From Nocardiopsis gilva YIM 90087 (GTDB lineage: Bacteria > Actinomycetota > Actinomycetes > Streptosporangiales > Streptosporangiaceae), in the NCBI RefSeq assembly GCF_002263495.1, contig NZ_CP022753.1, positions 1,984,001 to 2,048,000 on the forward strand: 64,000 nt of DNA, written 5' to 3'. This document shows, piece by piece, positions 25,907 through 34,681 of the stretch. The translations under genes and the position numbers were made by a program. The notes beneath the pieces were generated by a model. It was not told the DNA's origin and did no database searches. It worked only from the letters and a program-made list of their open reading frames with translations. Numbering within the stretch: position 1 is the first letter of the stretch; each line of letters opens with the position of its first letter.

Positions 25907-26767
25907 ATGACCAGTGCTTCGGACCGGACGGGGTCCCGCACGGGCCCGGATGCGGCCGGCGCGGCACCAGCGCTGCGCATCGCCCTGGATCAGGGCACCG
26001 GCGCCAGCGGCGACGTCGAGAGCGCCCTGCGGCGCCTGGACGAGCGCGCCCGCGCGGCGGCCGAGGCCGGAGCGCGGCTGCTGATCGGCCCGGAGATGTC
26101 GATGACCGGCTACAACATCGGCGCGGACATCGACCGCCTGGCCGAACCGGCCGACGGCCCTCTGCACGCGGAGGTCGCCCGGATCGCCGCCGCGACCGGC
26201 GTCGCCCTCCTCTACGGGCACCCCGAGCGCGAGGACGGGCGCGTGTACAACACGGTCCGCCTCATCGACGGCTCCGGTGCGCCCCTCGCCGGATACCGCA
26301 AGAACCACCTCTTCGGCGACCTCGACCGCGACGCGTTCGCCCCCGGCGACACCCCGCTGGTCCAGGCCACCCTCGACGGGCTGCGGCTGGGCCTGCTCAT
26401 CTGCTACGACGTTGAATTCCCCGAGATGGTGCGGGCGCACGCCCTGGCCGGCACCGAGCTCCTGCTGGTCCCCACGGCGCTGATGCGGCCCTACACCAGC
26501 GTCGCCACCACCATCGTCCCCGCCCGCGCGCTGGAGAACGGCCTCTTTGCCGCCTACGTCAACCGCTGCGACCGCGAAGGCGAGCTGGACTACTGCGGTC
26601 TGAGCTGCCTGATCGGCCCGGACGGCGGCGAGATCCTGCGGGCCGGTCCCGACGAGGAGCTGCTGGTCGCCGACGTGGACCCCGCCGCCCTGCGCGAAGC
26701 GCGCGCGGCCGCGCCCTACCTCGACGACCGCCGCCCCGAGCTCTACGCCTCGCTCACCGACGGCTGA
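25907..26767 (+). CDS. davA: 5-aminovaleramide amidase (DavA-like nitrilase-family hydrolase)
   Basis: Carbon-nitrogen hydrolase, 286 residues, with the catalytic triad of the nitrilase superfamily: Glu near 63 (GPEMSMTGYNIG), Lys near 132 (YRKNHLFGDLDRD) and Cys near 166 (LICYDVEFPE). These segments closely match Pseudomonas DavA, which hydrolyses 5-aminovaleramide to 5-aminovalerate and ammonia. The next gene encodes the matching DavB oxygenase, which makes that amide from lysine, so the assignment rests on both sequence and context. The ATG at 25907 follows GGGAGGAACAGC. An N-terminal extension of about 20 residues rich in Gly, Asp and Thr is not part of the fold. davB begins 90 bases downstream and is probably in the same operon. 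Confidence 0.9.
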   Translation: MTSASDRTGSRTGPDAAGAAPALRIALDQGTGASGDVESALRRLDERARAAAEAGARLLIGPEMSMTGYNIGADIDRLAEPADGPLHAEVARIAAATGVALLYGHPEREDGRVYNTVRLIDGSGAPLAGYRKNHLFGDLDRDAFAPGDTPLVQATLDGLRLGLLICYDVEFPEMVRAHALAGTELLLVPTALMRPYTSVATTIVPARALENGLFAAYVNRCDREGELDYCGLSCLIGPDGGEILRAGPDEELLVADVDPAALREARAAAPYLDDRRPELYASLTDG

Positions 26768-26857
26768 CCCGGGGTGCGCCCGCGCTGAGGCGCCACCCCA
26801 CCGACACACCCGACACCCGCCCCGCACACCCCTGTGCCCACCTGGAGGATGCACTCG

Positions 26858-28603
26858 ATGACGTCTGCCGTGCCCACCGCCGTGCCCAGCGCCGACGCGG
26901 CCGCCGGGTCCGCGGAGAAGTCGCCGCTGAAGCCGCTCAACATGTGCGGTCCCGACTTCCCGTTCGCCTACGACGAGTTCCTGGCCCACCCGGCCGGACT
27001 CGGTTCCGTGCCCGCCGACCACCACGGCACGGAGGTCGCGGTCATCGGCGGCGGCCTCTCCGGCATCATCACCGCCTACGAGCTGATGAAGATGGGCCTC
27101 AAGCCCGTCGTGTACGAGGCCGACGAGATCGGCGGGCGGCTGCGCACCGCGCGTTTCCCCGGCGTGACGGACGCAGCCGAGGATGTCGTGGCGGAGATGG
27201 GCGCCATGCGCTTCCCGCCGTCCTCGACCTCGTTCTTCCACTACGCCGACAAGATGGGGCTGCGCACCACCCCGTTCCCCAACCCGCTGGCCCCCGACAC
27301 CCCCAGCACCGTGGTCGACCTCAAGGGCGAGGCGCACTACGCCCGCACCACCGACGACCTTCCCGAGGTCTACGGCGCGGTCGCCCGCGCCTGGAACGAG
27401 ACCCTGGAGCGGGGCTCCCGGCACAGCGAGATGCAGCAGGCCATCCGCGACCGCGACGTCGCGCGGATGAAGGAGATCTGGAACGAGCTCGTCGCGAAGC
27501 TGGACAACCAGACCTTCTACGGCTTCCTCTGCGACTCCCCGGCCTTCTCCTCCTTCCGCTTCCGGGAGATCTTCGGCCAGGTCGGCTTCGGCACCGGCGG
27601 CTGGGACACCGACTTCCCCAACTCGATCCTGGAGATCCTCCGGGTCACCTACACCGGCGCCGACGACGACCACCTCAGCATCGTCGGCGGCTGCCAGCAG
27701 CTCCCGCTGCGGCTGTGGGAGGACGTCCCCGACAAGCTCGTCCACTGGCCCGAGGGCACCAGCCTCGCCTCGCTGCACGAGGGCGGCCCGCGCCCGGCGG
27801 TGACCGGGCTGCGCCGCACCGCCGCGCCGGGCGGGCGGGGGCCGGGGAACATCACCGTCACCGACGCCTCCGGCTCCATCCGCACCTACCCGGCCGCGGT
27901 CTTCACCGCGCAGAGCTGGATGCTGCTCAGCAAGATCGAGTGCGACGAGGACCTGCTGCCGATCGACCACTGGACCGCGATCGAGCGCACCCACTACATG
28001 GAGTCGTCCAAGCTGTTCGTGCCGGTCGACCGCCCGTTCTGGCGCGACATCGACCCCGCCACCGGACGCGACGTCATGAGCATGACGCTCACCGACCGGA
28101 TGACCCGCGGCACCTACCTGCTGGAGAGCGAGGGCGACGGCCCCGCCGCGATCTGCCTCTCCTACACCTGGTGCGACGACTCGCTGAAGTGGCTCCCGCT
28201 CTCGGCCACCGAGCGCATGGAGGTCATGCTCAACTCGCTGGCCAAGGTCTACCCGGGGGTGGACGTCCGGTCGCACATCATCGGCGACCCGGTCACCGTC
28301 TCCTGGGAGGACGAGCCCTACTTCATGGGCGCGTTCAAGGCCAACCTGCCGGGGCACTACCGCTACCAGCGCCGCCTGTTCACCCACTTCAAGCAGGACC
28401 GCCTGGACGATCGGCACCGCGGCCTGTTCCTCGCGGGCGACGACATCTCGTGGACCGCCGGGTGGGCCGAGGGCGCCGTGCAGACCGCGCTCAACGCCGT
28501 GTGGGGCGTGATGAGCCACTTAGGCGGCGCCACCGACCCCCTCAACCCGGGGCCGGGCGACCGCTACGACGACATCGCGCCCGTGGAACTGCCCGAGGAC
28601 TGA
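26858..28603 (+). CDS. davB: L-lysine 2-monooxygenase (DavB-like flavoprotein)
   Basis: FAD-dependent amine oxidase-fold enzyme that oxidatively decarboxylates L-lysine to 5-aminovaleramide, CO2 and water, the first step of the aminovalerate route. Length 581 residues from ATG 26858, chosen because GGAGG lies nine bases upstream; ATG 26849 is too close to it. Residues about 20-50 (CGPDFPFAYDEFLAHPAGLGS) and the FAD motif VAVIGGGLSGIITAYELMK near 60-78 closely match Pseudomonas DavB; so do GGRLRTARF, VAEMGAMRFP, VGFGTGGWDTDFPNSILEI and the C-terminal GDDISWTAGWAEGAVQTALN. The near relatives tryptophan 2-monooxygenase and phenylalanine oxidase are alternatives, but the adjacent DavA and cationic permease favour lysine. 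The 3' end overlaps the convergent Lrp gene by 40 bases. Confidence 0.92.
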   Translation: MTSAVPTAVPSADAAAGSAEKSPLKPLNMCGPDFPFAYDEFLAHPAGLGSVPADHHGTEVAVIGGGLSGIITAYELMKMGLKPVVYEADEIGGRLRTARFPGVTDAAEDVVAEMGAMRFPPSSTSFFHYADKMGLRTTPFPNPLAPDTPSTVVDLKGEAHYARTTDDLPEVYGAVARAWNETLERGSRHSEMQQAIRDRDVARMKEIWNELVAKLDNQTFYGFLCDSPAFSSFRFREIFGQVGFGTGGWDTDFPNSILEILRVTYTGADDDHLSIVGGCQQLPLRLWEDVPDKLVHWPEGTSLASLHEGGPRPAVTGLRRTAAPGGRGPGNITVTDASGSIRTYPAAVFTAQSWMLLSKIECDEDLLPIDHWTAIERTHYMESSKLFVPVDRPFWRDIDPATGRDVMSMTLTDRMTRGTYLLESEGDGPAAICLSYTWCDDSLKWLPLSATERMEVMLNSLAKVYPGVDVRSHIIGDPVTVSWEDEPYFMGAFKANLPGHYRYQRRLFTHFKQDRLDDRHRGLFLAGDDISWTAGWAEGAVQTALNAVWGVMSHLGGATDPLNPGPGDRYDDIAPVELPED

Positions 28604-29094
28604 CCCCCTGACGGGTCGGCCGACGCGTCGGCGGCGTCACCGGCCGACCCGCTCAGCATCGACTGGTCGACCAGCCGGGACAGCACCAGCGTGCTCTTCG
28701 TGCGGACGACGAACGGCTCGGCGCAGATGCGCTCGATCGTCTCCTCCAGGTGGTGCATGTCCCGGGCCCGGACCTGGACCATGGCGTCGGCCTCACCGGT
28801 GACGGTGCAGGCCGACGTCACCTCGGCGTAGCCGGCCAGCCCCGCCCTGATCTCGGCGGGCGACGTGCGCGGTCGGCAGTACACCTCGATGAACGCCTCG
28901 GTGGTCCACCCGATGGCGGCCGGTTCCAGGATGACCGTGAACCCGCGCACCGCGCCGGACTCCACCAGCCGGTCGAGCCGCCGCTTCACGGCCGAGGCGG
29001 AGAGGCCCACGGCCGAACCGATGTCGGCGAAACTGGTGCGCGCGTCGGCGCCGAGGATGGCGATGATCCGCTCATCGACGCGATCCAAACGCAA
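28564..29094 (-). CDS. Lrp/AsnC family transcriptional regulator
   Basis: A 176-residue regulator: N-terminal winged helix-turn-helix (LDRVDERIIAILGADARTSFADIG, then SASAVKRRLDRLVESG) and a C-terminal RAM/ligand-binding domain (TTEAFIEVYC; VTGEADAMVQVRARD; IERICAEPFVVRTKSTLVLSRLV). The start is best placed at TTG 29094, five bases after GAGGGAG, giving the standard start just before the helix-turn-helix; an upstream ATG at 29178 would add 28 residues that do not look like the family. Its end overlaps davB by 40 bases on the opposite strand, and it diverges from the Tap-like peptidase. As an amino-acid-sensing regulator beside lysine-degradation genes, it probably controls davAB or the permease; this is inference. 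Confidence 0.92.
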   Translation of the reverse strand: MRLDRVDERIIAILGADARTSFADIGSAVGLSASAVKRRLDRLVESGAVRGFTVILEPAAIGWTTEAFIEVYCRPRTSPAEIRAGLAGYAEVTSACTVTGEADAMVQVRARDMHHLEETIERICAEPFVVRTKSTLVLSRLVDQSMLSGSAGDAADASADPSGGQSSGSSTGAMSS

Positions 29095-29236
29095 TGTGGC
29101 TCCCTCGCTCCCGCAGGTCGGAAGTCGATGGTATCGACCCGGGACATAGGTGCAGGCCACCGTGTCGTTTCTCCCCATCGTGCATGATCACAGAGAGAAT
29201 TCTGATGATCACCGAGGGGTGGAAGGCGGGGGCGAG

Positions 29237-31024
29237 GTGCGAGGGAACGCACGAAGGTTCGCGGTGGCCGGGGCCGGGCTGGTGCTGGCGTCGACAACGG
29301 TGTCGGTGACATATCCGGCGCCCGGACACGCGGAGTCGGCCGACACAGTCGCCGGCACAGCGGCGCGCGCGGCGGTACCGAGCGGGGCTGCACGGCTCGG
29401 GACGGGGCTCGCCGCGCCGACGGTTTCCGGCGCTGCCGCGGCGGCGTCCGGCACCGCCGACGGCCCGCTGGACTGGGGGAAGTGCACCGACCTGAAGGCC
29501 CCCGTGAGCGTCAGGATGCAGTGCGCCCGCCTTGTGGTGCCGCTGGACCGCGACGCCGAGGAGAGCGACGCCGTGGTCGAGATCGCGCTGTCCCGCGTCC
29601 CCGCGCGCGAGAAGGCCGCCAACGTGCTGCTGGTGAACCCCGGCGGGCCGGGGAGCCGCGGCCGGTTCCTCGCCGCCGACGTCGCCCGGAACCTCCCCGA
29701 CGACCTGCGCGACACCTATGACGTCATCGGGTTCGACCCGCGGGGCACCGGAGCGAGCAAGCCCGCCCTCACCTGCGACCCGGACTTCTTCGCGCCGCCC
29801 CGGCCCGACACCGTCCCCCGCACCGCCGAGGACGAGGATCTCCTGGTCAAGCGGGCCAAGGCCTACGCCGGAGCGTGCGACAGAGCCGGTGGGGCGCTGC
29901 TCGCGCACATGCGCACGACCGACAGCGCGCACGACATCGACGCCATCCGCGCGGCGCTCGGACGCGACCGCGTCGACTACTTCGGCTACTCTTACGGCAC
30001 CTACCTCGGCGCCGTCTACGCGACGCTCTACCCCGAGCGGGTGCGGCGGCTGGTGCTCGACAGCGTCGTGCACCCGGGCCGGGGCTGGTACCGGGGCAAC
30101 CTGGAGCAGAGCAGGTCGCTGAACGACGCCGCGGGCGGGTTCTTCGACTGGATCGCCCGCCACGACGCCACCTACGGCCTCGGGGACTCCGCCGCCGAGG
30201 TGGCCGGCCGGTACTACGCGACGCGGTCCGCCCTGGGGAAGAAGCCCGCCGACGACCGGATCGGCCCCACGGAGCTGGAGTCCACCTACATGGTGGCGAC
30301 CTACGCCGCCCCGGCCTGGCCGCTGCTGGCGCGCGCCCTGGCCGACATGGCCAACGACGACGATCCGGAGCGGCTCATCGCGGCCTTCGACCGGCTGGGG
30401 GAGACCGCGGAGGATGAACCGGCCTTCGCCGGATACCTCGCCACGGAGTGCACCGACGCGCCCTGGCCCCGGTCGTGGCCGACGTGGCGCGCCGACGGCA
30501 CCCGGGTGCACGCCGAGGCGCCGTTCCTGGGGTGGCACAACATTTGGTACAATGCGTCGTGCGCGTTCTGGCCGGCCGAGGCGGGCGAGTGGTTCCAGGT
30601 CGACGGCTCGCGGGTGAGGAGCGCCCTGCTGATCCACGCGACGGAGGACGGTCCCACGCCACTGGACGGCGCCTACGCGATGCACCGGCGTTTCCCCACG
30701 TCCCGGCTGGTCATCGAGGACGGGGGCCGCTCCCACGGGGTCGCGCTCAGCGGCAACGAGTGCGTGGACGACACCCTGTTCGCCTACCTGCGCGACGGGC
30801 AGCTGCCGCAGGCCAGCCGCGCGTTCGACGACGTGGACCAGGTCTGCGGCGCCTTGCCCGAGCCGGAGCCCCGGGCGTCGAAGGGGAAGGAAGCGGAATC
30901 GGACACGCGCTCGGCGCCGGTTCCCGGCGCATCGGACCCCGCGGCATTCGGGCGCGATTCCGTTGCTTCTCCACGTCGACCCGCATTCCCGTCTATTTCG
31001 GCGGTTCCGAGCACCAATCGGTGA
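29237..31024 (+). CDS. Secreted alpha/beta-hydrolase peptidase (tripeptidyl aminopeptidase-like)
   Basis: Exported serine peptidase of the Streptomyces Tap/SlpD family, 595 residues, releasing N-terminal peptides. The GTG at 29237 gives a compact signal peptide (RGNARRFAVAGAGLVLA) and has GGCGGGGG upstream; GTG 29219 is an alternative. The fold shows the oxyanion segment LLVNPGGPGSRG, GFDPRGTG, the nucleophile in FGYSYGTYLG near 251, the catalytic His in DGGRSHGVAL near 500, and paired cysteines (LTCDPDFF; ATECTDAPW; NASCAFW; NECVDD) of the Tap C-terminal domain. The tail after about 540 is a disordered Ser/Pro/Arg-rich stretch. Peptides released outside could feed the oligopeptide importer at 46.7-52 kb; no direct link is shown. 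Confidence 0.88.
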   Translation: MRGNARRFAVAGAGLVLASTTVSVTYPAPGHAESADTVAGTAARAAVPSGAARLGTGLAAPTVSGAAAAASGTADGPLDWGKCTDLKAPVSVRMQCARLVVPLDRDAEESDAVVEIALSRVPAREKAANVLLVNPGGPGSRGRFLAADVARNLPDDLRDTYDVIGFDPRGTGASKPALTCDPDFFAPPRPDTVPRTAEDEDLLVKRAKAYAGACDRAGGALLAHMRTTDSAHDIDAIRAALGRDRVDYFGYSYGTYLGAVYATLYPERVRRLVLDSVVHPGRGWYRGNLEQSRSLNDAAGGFFDWIARHDATYGLGDSAAEVAGRYYATRSALGKKPADDRIGPTELESTYMVATYAAPAWPLLARALADMANDDDPERLIAAFDRLGETAEDEPAFAGYLATECTDAPWPRSWPTWRADGTRVHAEAPFLGWHNIWYNASCAFWPAEAGEWFQVDGSRVRSALLIHATEDGPTPLDGAYAMHRRFPTSRLVIEDGGRSHGVALSGNECVDDTLFAYLRDGQLPQASRAFDDVDQVCGALPEPEPRASKGKEAESDTRSAPVPGASDPAAFGRDSVASPRRPAFPSISAVPSTNR

Positions 31025-31164
31025 ACGGGTCGGTAACCAGTCGATTAGTCTGGAAACGCGAGGATCACGACGGTTCGCGGCACCCGGTGGATCCCCGGAC
31101 GCGCGCTTAGGGGCGTCCCGGAACGGATGCCCCGGAGCGGCCGCTGCGAAGTGAGGTGATGCGG

Positions 31165-32007
31165 GTGCTGCGGACCTCGTCGGTGCGCGTCCTCGGCGAG
31201 CGCGACCGCGCCGCCGTGCACGCGCTGCTCGACTCCGACCCGGTCGGGAACGTCTTCGTCAGTTCCCGGGTGCGCGCCACCGGACTGGACGCCGGGCGGC
31301 TCGGCACCGAGGTGTGGGGCTATATCGAGCGCGGCGCGATCTCGGCGCTGTGCTATTCGGGCGCCAACCTCGTGCCCGTCAGCGCGTCGTCCGCGGCCAT
31401 CCGCCAGTTCTCCGACCACGCCCGCTGGCAGGGGCGGCGCTGCTCGTCCATTGTCGGGCCGGTCGACCAGGTCGCGGAGATGTGGGAGCGGCTCGGCCCG
31501 GTGTGGGGTCCCGCCCGCGCCATCCGCGCCAACCAGCCGGTCATGGAGCTGGCCGGCGAGCCGCTGGTCGCGTCCGACCCGCTGGTGCGCCGGGTCCGGG
31601 TGAGCGAGATCGGGATCCTGGTCCCGGCGTGTGTCGCGATGTTCACCGAGGAGGTGGGGGTGCCGCCGGACGCCGGGGACGGCGGTGCGCTCTACCGCGC
31701 CCGGGTGGAGGAACTCGTCCGCACCCGACGGGCGTTCGCGCGCATCGAGGACGGACGCATCGTGTTCAAGGCGGAGGTCGGCGCCGTCACGCCCTACGCC
31801 TGCCAGATCCAGGGCGTGTGGGTCCATCCCGACCTGCGCGGCCAGGGGTACGCCGCGGGCGGCGTGGCGGCCGTCGCGCGCATGGCGCGGGCGGAGATCG
31901 CGCCGCGGGTCACCCTGTACGTCAACGACTTCAACGCCCCGGCGCGGGCCACGTATCGGCGTGTCGGCTTCCGCGAGGTGGGCGCCGTGATGTCGGTGCT
32001 GTTCTGA
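31165..32007 (+). CDS. DUF4081-GNAT family N-acetyltransferase
   Basis: Two-domain acetyltransferase-like protein, about 280 residues. The N-terminal half (about 1-130: HALLDSDPVGNVFVSSRV; AISALCYSGANLVPV) is the DUF4081 domain found in Actinobacteria; the C-terminal half is a GNAT domain with the acetyl-CoA loop IQGVWVHPDLRGQGYAAGGV near 215-235 and the late strand LYVNDFNAPARATYRRVGF. The start is ambiguous: GTG 31156, ATG 31159 and GTG 31165 are all in frame; GTG 31165 stands eight bases from GAGG and gives a start like the homologues. In many actinomycetes this gene directly follows ispG (Rv2867c in M. tuberculosis), whereas here it is 8 kb away. Substrate unknown. Confidence 0.87.
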   Translation: MLRTSSVRVLGERDRAAVHALLDSDPVGNVFVSSRVRATGLDAGRLGTEVWGYIERGAISALCYSGANLVPVSASSAAIRQFSDHARWQGRRCSSIVGPVDQVAEMWERLGPVWGPARAIRANQPVMELAGEPLVASDPLVRRVRVSEIGILVPACVAMFTEEVGVPPDAGDGGALYRARVEELVRTRRAFARIEDGRIVFKAEVGAVTPYACQIQGVWVHPDLRGQGYAAGGVAAVARMARAEIAPRVTLYVNDFNAPARATYRRVGFREVGAVMSVLF

Positions 32008-32074
32008 CCCCAGCTGCGCCGGTGCGCCGGTCCGTCCGACCCGGCGGCACGCGCGGCGGCAGCCGGTCGGCCGC

Positions 32075-32521
32075 TCAGACGCTCGGGGGCAGCGCCGCGG
32101 CCGTGAAGTACTGGAGCGCCGCGTCGATGTCGGCGAGGTCCTTGGCACGTCCCAGGCGGCTCTTCCAGCGCAGGACGCGGTCGAGCGGCGCGAACGGGAG
32201 GCCGTGGCGGATCTCGCGGTTGTCGATGAACTCGTCGACGTCCCACATCGACGGGAACCAGCCGTTGAGGATCTCCAGGCGGCTGCCGAGCAGGAGGACC
32301 CGGGTGACGTCCTCCCACGGCGCCGGTTGGACCGGCCCCATGGTCTGCACCAGCTCCCAGGCCGGGCCCCGGGCGACGATGTCGAGGTCGGTGATGTTGT
32401 CGCGGATCCCGTGGGCGAGGAGGGGGCCGCTGCCCGCGATGATGAAGTCCTGCTGGGGGAGATCGAGTTCTTCGAGTGCGATGAACAACGGGTGCTGATG
32501 AATCGTTATCTGTTCCGTCAC
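32075..32521 (-). CDS. Nucleotidyltransferase-fold protein (AbiEii/MNT-like)
   Basis: A 148-residue protein that looks like a small nucleotidyltransferase. Residues about 25-50 (FIIAGSGPLLAHGIRDNITDLDIVARG) have the G-S/G motif, the conserved H-G-x-R turn and the D-x-D pair (DLD) that binds metal and nucleotide in this fold. The C-terminal RAKDLADIDAALQYF is the usual end of AbiEii-like enzymes. The GTG at 32521 has GGAG seven bases upstream, and that site lies at the stop of the preceding membrane-protein gene, so the two are coupled. Proteins of this fold serve as toxins or antitoxins, in antibiotic modification, or have unknown roles; which applies is not known. Confidence 0.75.
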   Translation of the reverse strand: MTEQITIHQHPLFIALEELDLPQQDFIIAGSGPLLAHGIRDNITDLDIVARGPAWELVQTMGPVQPAPWEDVTRVLLLGSRLEILNGWFPSMWDVDEFIDNREIRHGLPFAPLDRVLRWKSRLGRAKDLADIDAALQYFTAAALPPSV

Positions 32522-32533
32522 CCTTGTGCTCCA

Positions 32534-33280
32534 TTACCCTAATGCATTTACCCCTATCGCGATGCGGACGATCACCGCTGTGAGTAACGCGACACCAATA
32601 CTGGTCATCGTGCCGATGAGGAAGTACTCCGCGAATCTCTTCTGATGACTTTGTAGTTCCGGGAAGCGAGCCAGACCCTTGATTCCGACCACGACGGCCA
32701 CTGCCTCCGGCTGCCCGGCCACCACGAATATGAAAGTCAGTGAACGCTCCAGCCAGCCAATGACCGTCCCTGCCCCCTTCAGGGGCGCCATTTCTTCTGC
32801 GTCGGCTTTCTTTAGTTCTGCGGAGAAGGGGCGAAGCATATGTGTGACGACTTCACCCCCGACGAAGGTGGAGACCAGGAATCCGGAGATCACGATCGCC
32901 ATCTCGTCATCCATGATAATCCCACCAGTTGCTTCGAGCATCTGCGGTACCCCGTACACCGCCGCGGCGGACAGAACCGTCAGTGCCGTAAGGCTTGTAG
33001 GCACGAGTGTGAACTTCTGTACCCCGTCCGGGAGGAAGATGCGCGGCGAGCCCTGCATGTCCTCGTCGTTCCTGACCAGGTGTGCCAGCGCCCAGCTGGA
33101 GGCCAGGCAGAGCGGAAGGAGGACGGCGGGTTTGATTGAAAATGCAACAGGCAGCAGCGTGTAAACCGCATAACCGGTGCTCAGGGGTAGTGCGACGGCC
33201 AGTCGCAAGCGGATCGCCGGAATCGAATAAGGGAGCAGGATGGCGGTGATCAGGCCCAGGACGAGTCTTTCGAGCTCCAT
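32534..33280 (-). CDS. Multi-pass membrane protein, DUF3307-like C-terminal segment
   Basis: A 248-residue integral membrane protein with about six hydrophobic segments. I do not recognise the N-terminal part. The last 80 residues (WLERSLTFIFVVAGQPEAVA, then GLARFPELQSHQKRFAEY and FLIGTMTSIGVALL) strongly recall the end of DUF3307 membrane proteins, which carry the same KxFAEYFLIGTxxS pattern. The ATG at 33280 follows GAGAG. The gene is visibly less GC-rich than its neighbours, which suggests recent acquisition. It is the first gene of a two-gene operon with the nucleotidyltransferase-fold protein 12 bases downstream. Function unknown. Confidence 0.78.
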   Translation of the reverse strand: MELERLVLGLITAILLPYSIPAIRLRLAVALPLSTGYAVYTLLPVAFSIKPAVLLPLCLASSWALAHLVRNDEDMQGSPRIFLPDGVQKFTLVPTSLTALTVLSAAAVYGVPQMLEATGGIIMDDEMAIVISGFLVSTFVGGEVVTHMLRPFSAELKKADAEEMAPLKGAGTVIGWLERSLTFIFVVAGQPEAVAVVVGIKGLARFPELQSHQKRFAEYFLIGTMTSIGVALLTAVIVRIAIGVNALG

Positions 33281-33381
33281 GCGATGCTCTCTATTGTGCT
33301 TATCCAGCCACGGCGGGTTATAGATTATGGCCGGTTCTGGCCGTTTTTCCTATAGGCCGCCGGATCTGTTTGGGCACGGCC

Positions 33382-33409
33382 AAAAAACAGGACCCCCGAA
33401 GGGGTCCTG
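33382..33409 (-). terminator. Rho-independent terminator of the flavin monooxygenase operon
   Basis: CAGGACCCC (33388-33396) pairs with 33401-33409 around CGAA; on the minus strand it is followed by six U residues (A run 33382-33387). It lies 22 bases after the monooxygenase stop and is one of the few terminators here with a true U tract. Confidence 0.9.
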
Positions 33410-33430
33410 AAGTAGGGGGTCACCCGGGGT

Positions 33431-34681
33431 TTAGTCCCGGAACTCCGGGATCACCTTCTCGGCGAACATCTCCAGATTGCGTTTGACCGTGTCGGTCGGC
33501 AGGACACCCTGCTGTCCCTGCATGAACAGGCCGAACCATTCCAGGTCGGGGATCTCCGCGAGCGTCGCCTCGATGCCGCGCTTGACGTCGTCCGGGCCGC
33601 CGATCAGCGCGAGCTGCACCTCGGCCATGCGCCGGAAGTCGCCCTTGTCCGGGCTGATCGGCCGCCGCGCGTCGTCCTCCTGGGTGCGCAGCACCTCCAG
33701 GTAGCCGAACGAGCCGAAGAACGAGGCGAAGTCGCGGTGCATCTTGGTGCCGTAGGTGGCGATGGCCTCGTCCTTGGTGGGGGCCATACCCACGATCTTG
33801 AGGACGCCGGTGTGCTCGCCCAGCCGGTAGTCGCGGCCGTGCCTGGCGGCCTCGTCGCGGTACAGTTCCGCCTTCTTGCGGTGCTCGCCGGGGATGGGGG
33901 TGAACATCCACGGCAGGATGTCCTCCTGCGCGCAGCGCCGCACGGAGCGGTCGCTGATGGTGAACGGCTGCCAGAGCTCGGGGTGCGGGTCCTGGTAGGG
34001 GCGGGGCACGACCGAGACCCGCTGGACGCGCCCCTCGCCGTCCAGCTCGCCGGGCGCGCCGAAGGTCCGGGTCCACTCCTGGGCCGGCCACCCCTCGATC
34101 CCGCTGTAGGGAGAGGGGACCTCGTAGTCGAGGATGTCGCTCTTGTAGCGCAGGGTCTCCTGGGTCCAGGCCAGTTTCATGATCTTCAGCAGCTCGCCGA
34201 AGACGTCGAAGTTCCGGTCGTCGCTCGCCGACCCGTCGCTGCGGGCGGCCTGCGAGCTCCACCGCTGGCCCAGGACGTTCGCCCAGCGCGACTGGTAGCC
34301 GCGGGCCACGCCGAGACGCAGCCGCCCCTGACAGAACTGGTCGAGGAGGGCCACGTCCTCGGCCGCGCGGATGGGGTCCCAGGCGGGCAGGACCAGACCG
34401 AGCGGGGCGAGCAGGATCCGCTCGGTGCGGGCGGCGAGGTCGGCCAGCACCATGAGCGGGTTGACCGAGAACTCGAAACCCTCGGAGTGGAAGTGGTGTT
34501 CGGTCAGCATCAGCGCGTCGAAGCCGATCCGGTCGGCGTGGACGGCGATGTCCCGGACCTCGCGCAGCAGGTCCTGGTAGGCGCGCACGTCGCGGCCGAT
34601 GGGCCGCTTGGATCTGGCGTTGGCCTCGGCCGCGAACCCGGAGCCGGGGATCTGGGGGTTCATGAAGATGGCGAACTTCAT
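33431..34681 (-). CDS. LLM-class flavin-dependent monooxygenase
   Basis: Bacterial luciferase-like oxidoreductase, 416 residues, a TIM-barrel enzyme that uses reduced flavin (FMNH2 or F420H2) and often O2. Visible features: the N-terminal strand [30 protein letters not shown] near 55-72; [22 protein letters not shown] near 88-110; and [15 protein letters not shown] near 115-130, all typical of this class. Its ATG overlaps the stop of the upstream alpha/beta hydrolase by four bases, so the two act in one operon. Possible roles are oxidation of a terpenoid, ketone or alkanesulfonate-like compound; the substrate cannot be told. A terminator with a U tract follows. Confidence 0.9.
   Translation of the reverse strand: MKFAIFMNPQIPGSGFAAEANARSKRPIGRDVRAYQDLLREVRDIAVHADRIGFDALMLTEHHFHSEGFEFSVNPLMVLADLAARTERILLAPLGLVLPAWDPIRAAEDVALLDQFCQGRLRLGVARGYQSRWANVLGQRWSSQAARSDGSASDDRNFDVFGELLKIMKLAWTQETLRYKSDILDYEVPSPYSGIEGWPAQEWTRTFGAPGELDGEGRVQRVSVVPRPYQDPHPELWQPFTISDRSVRRCAQEDILPWMFTPIPGEHRKKAELYRDEAARHGRDYRLGEHTGVLKIVGMAPTKDEAIATYGTKMHRDFASFFGSFGYLEVLRTQEDDARRPISPDKGDFRRMAEVQLALIGGPDDVKRGIEATLAEIPDLEWFGLFMQGQQGVLPTDTVKRNLEMFAEKVIPEFRD

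Noticed and set aside
24166-25980. A 604-codon minus-strand open frame over the permease
   Set aside because: Antisense shadow of a membrane protein gene; no signal peptide or domain.
25838-28519. An 893-codon minus-strand open frame over davA and davB
   Set aside because: It is antisense to two clear enzymes, has the low-complexity Gly/Val/Arg composition of GC-rich shadow frames and no recognisable domain.
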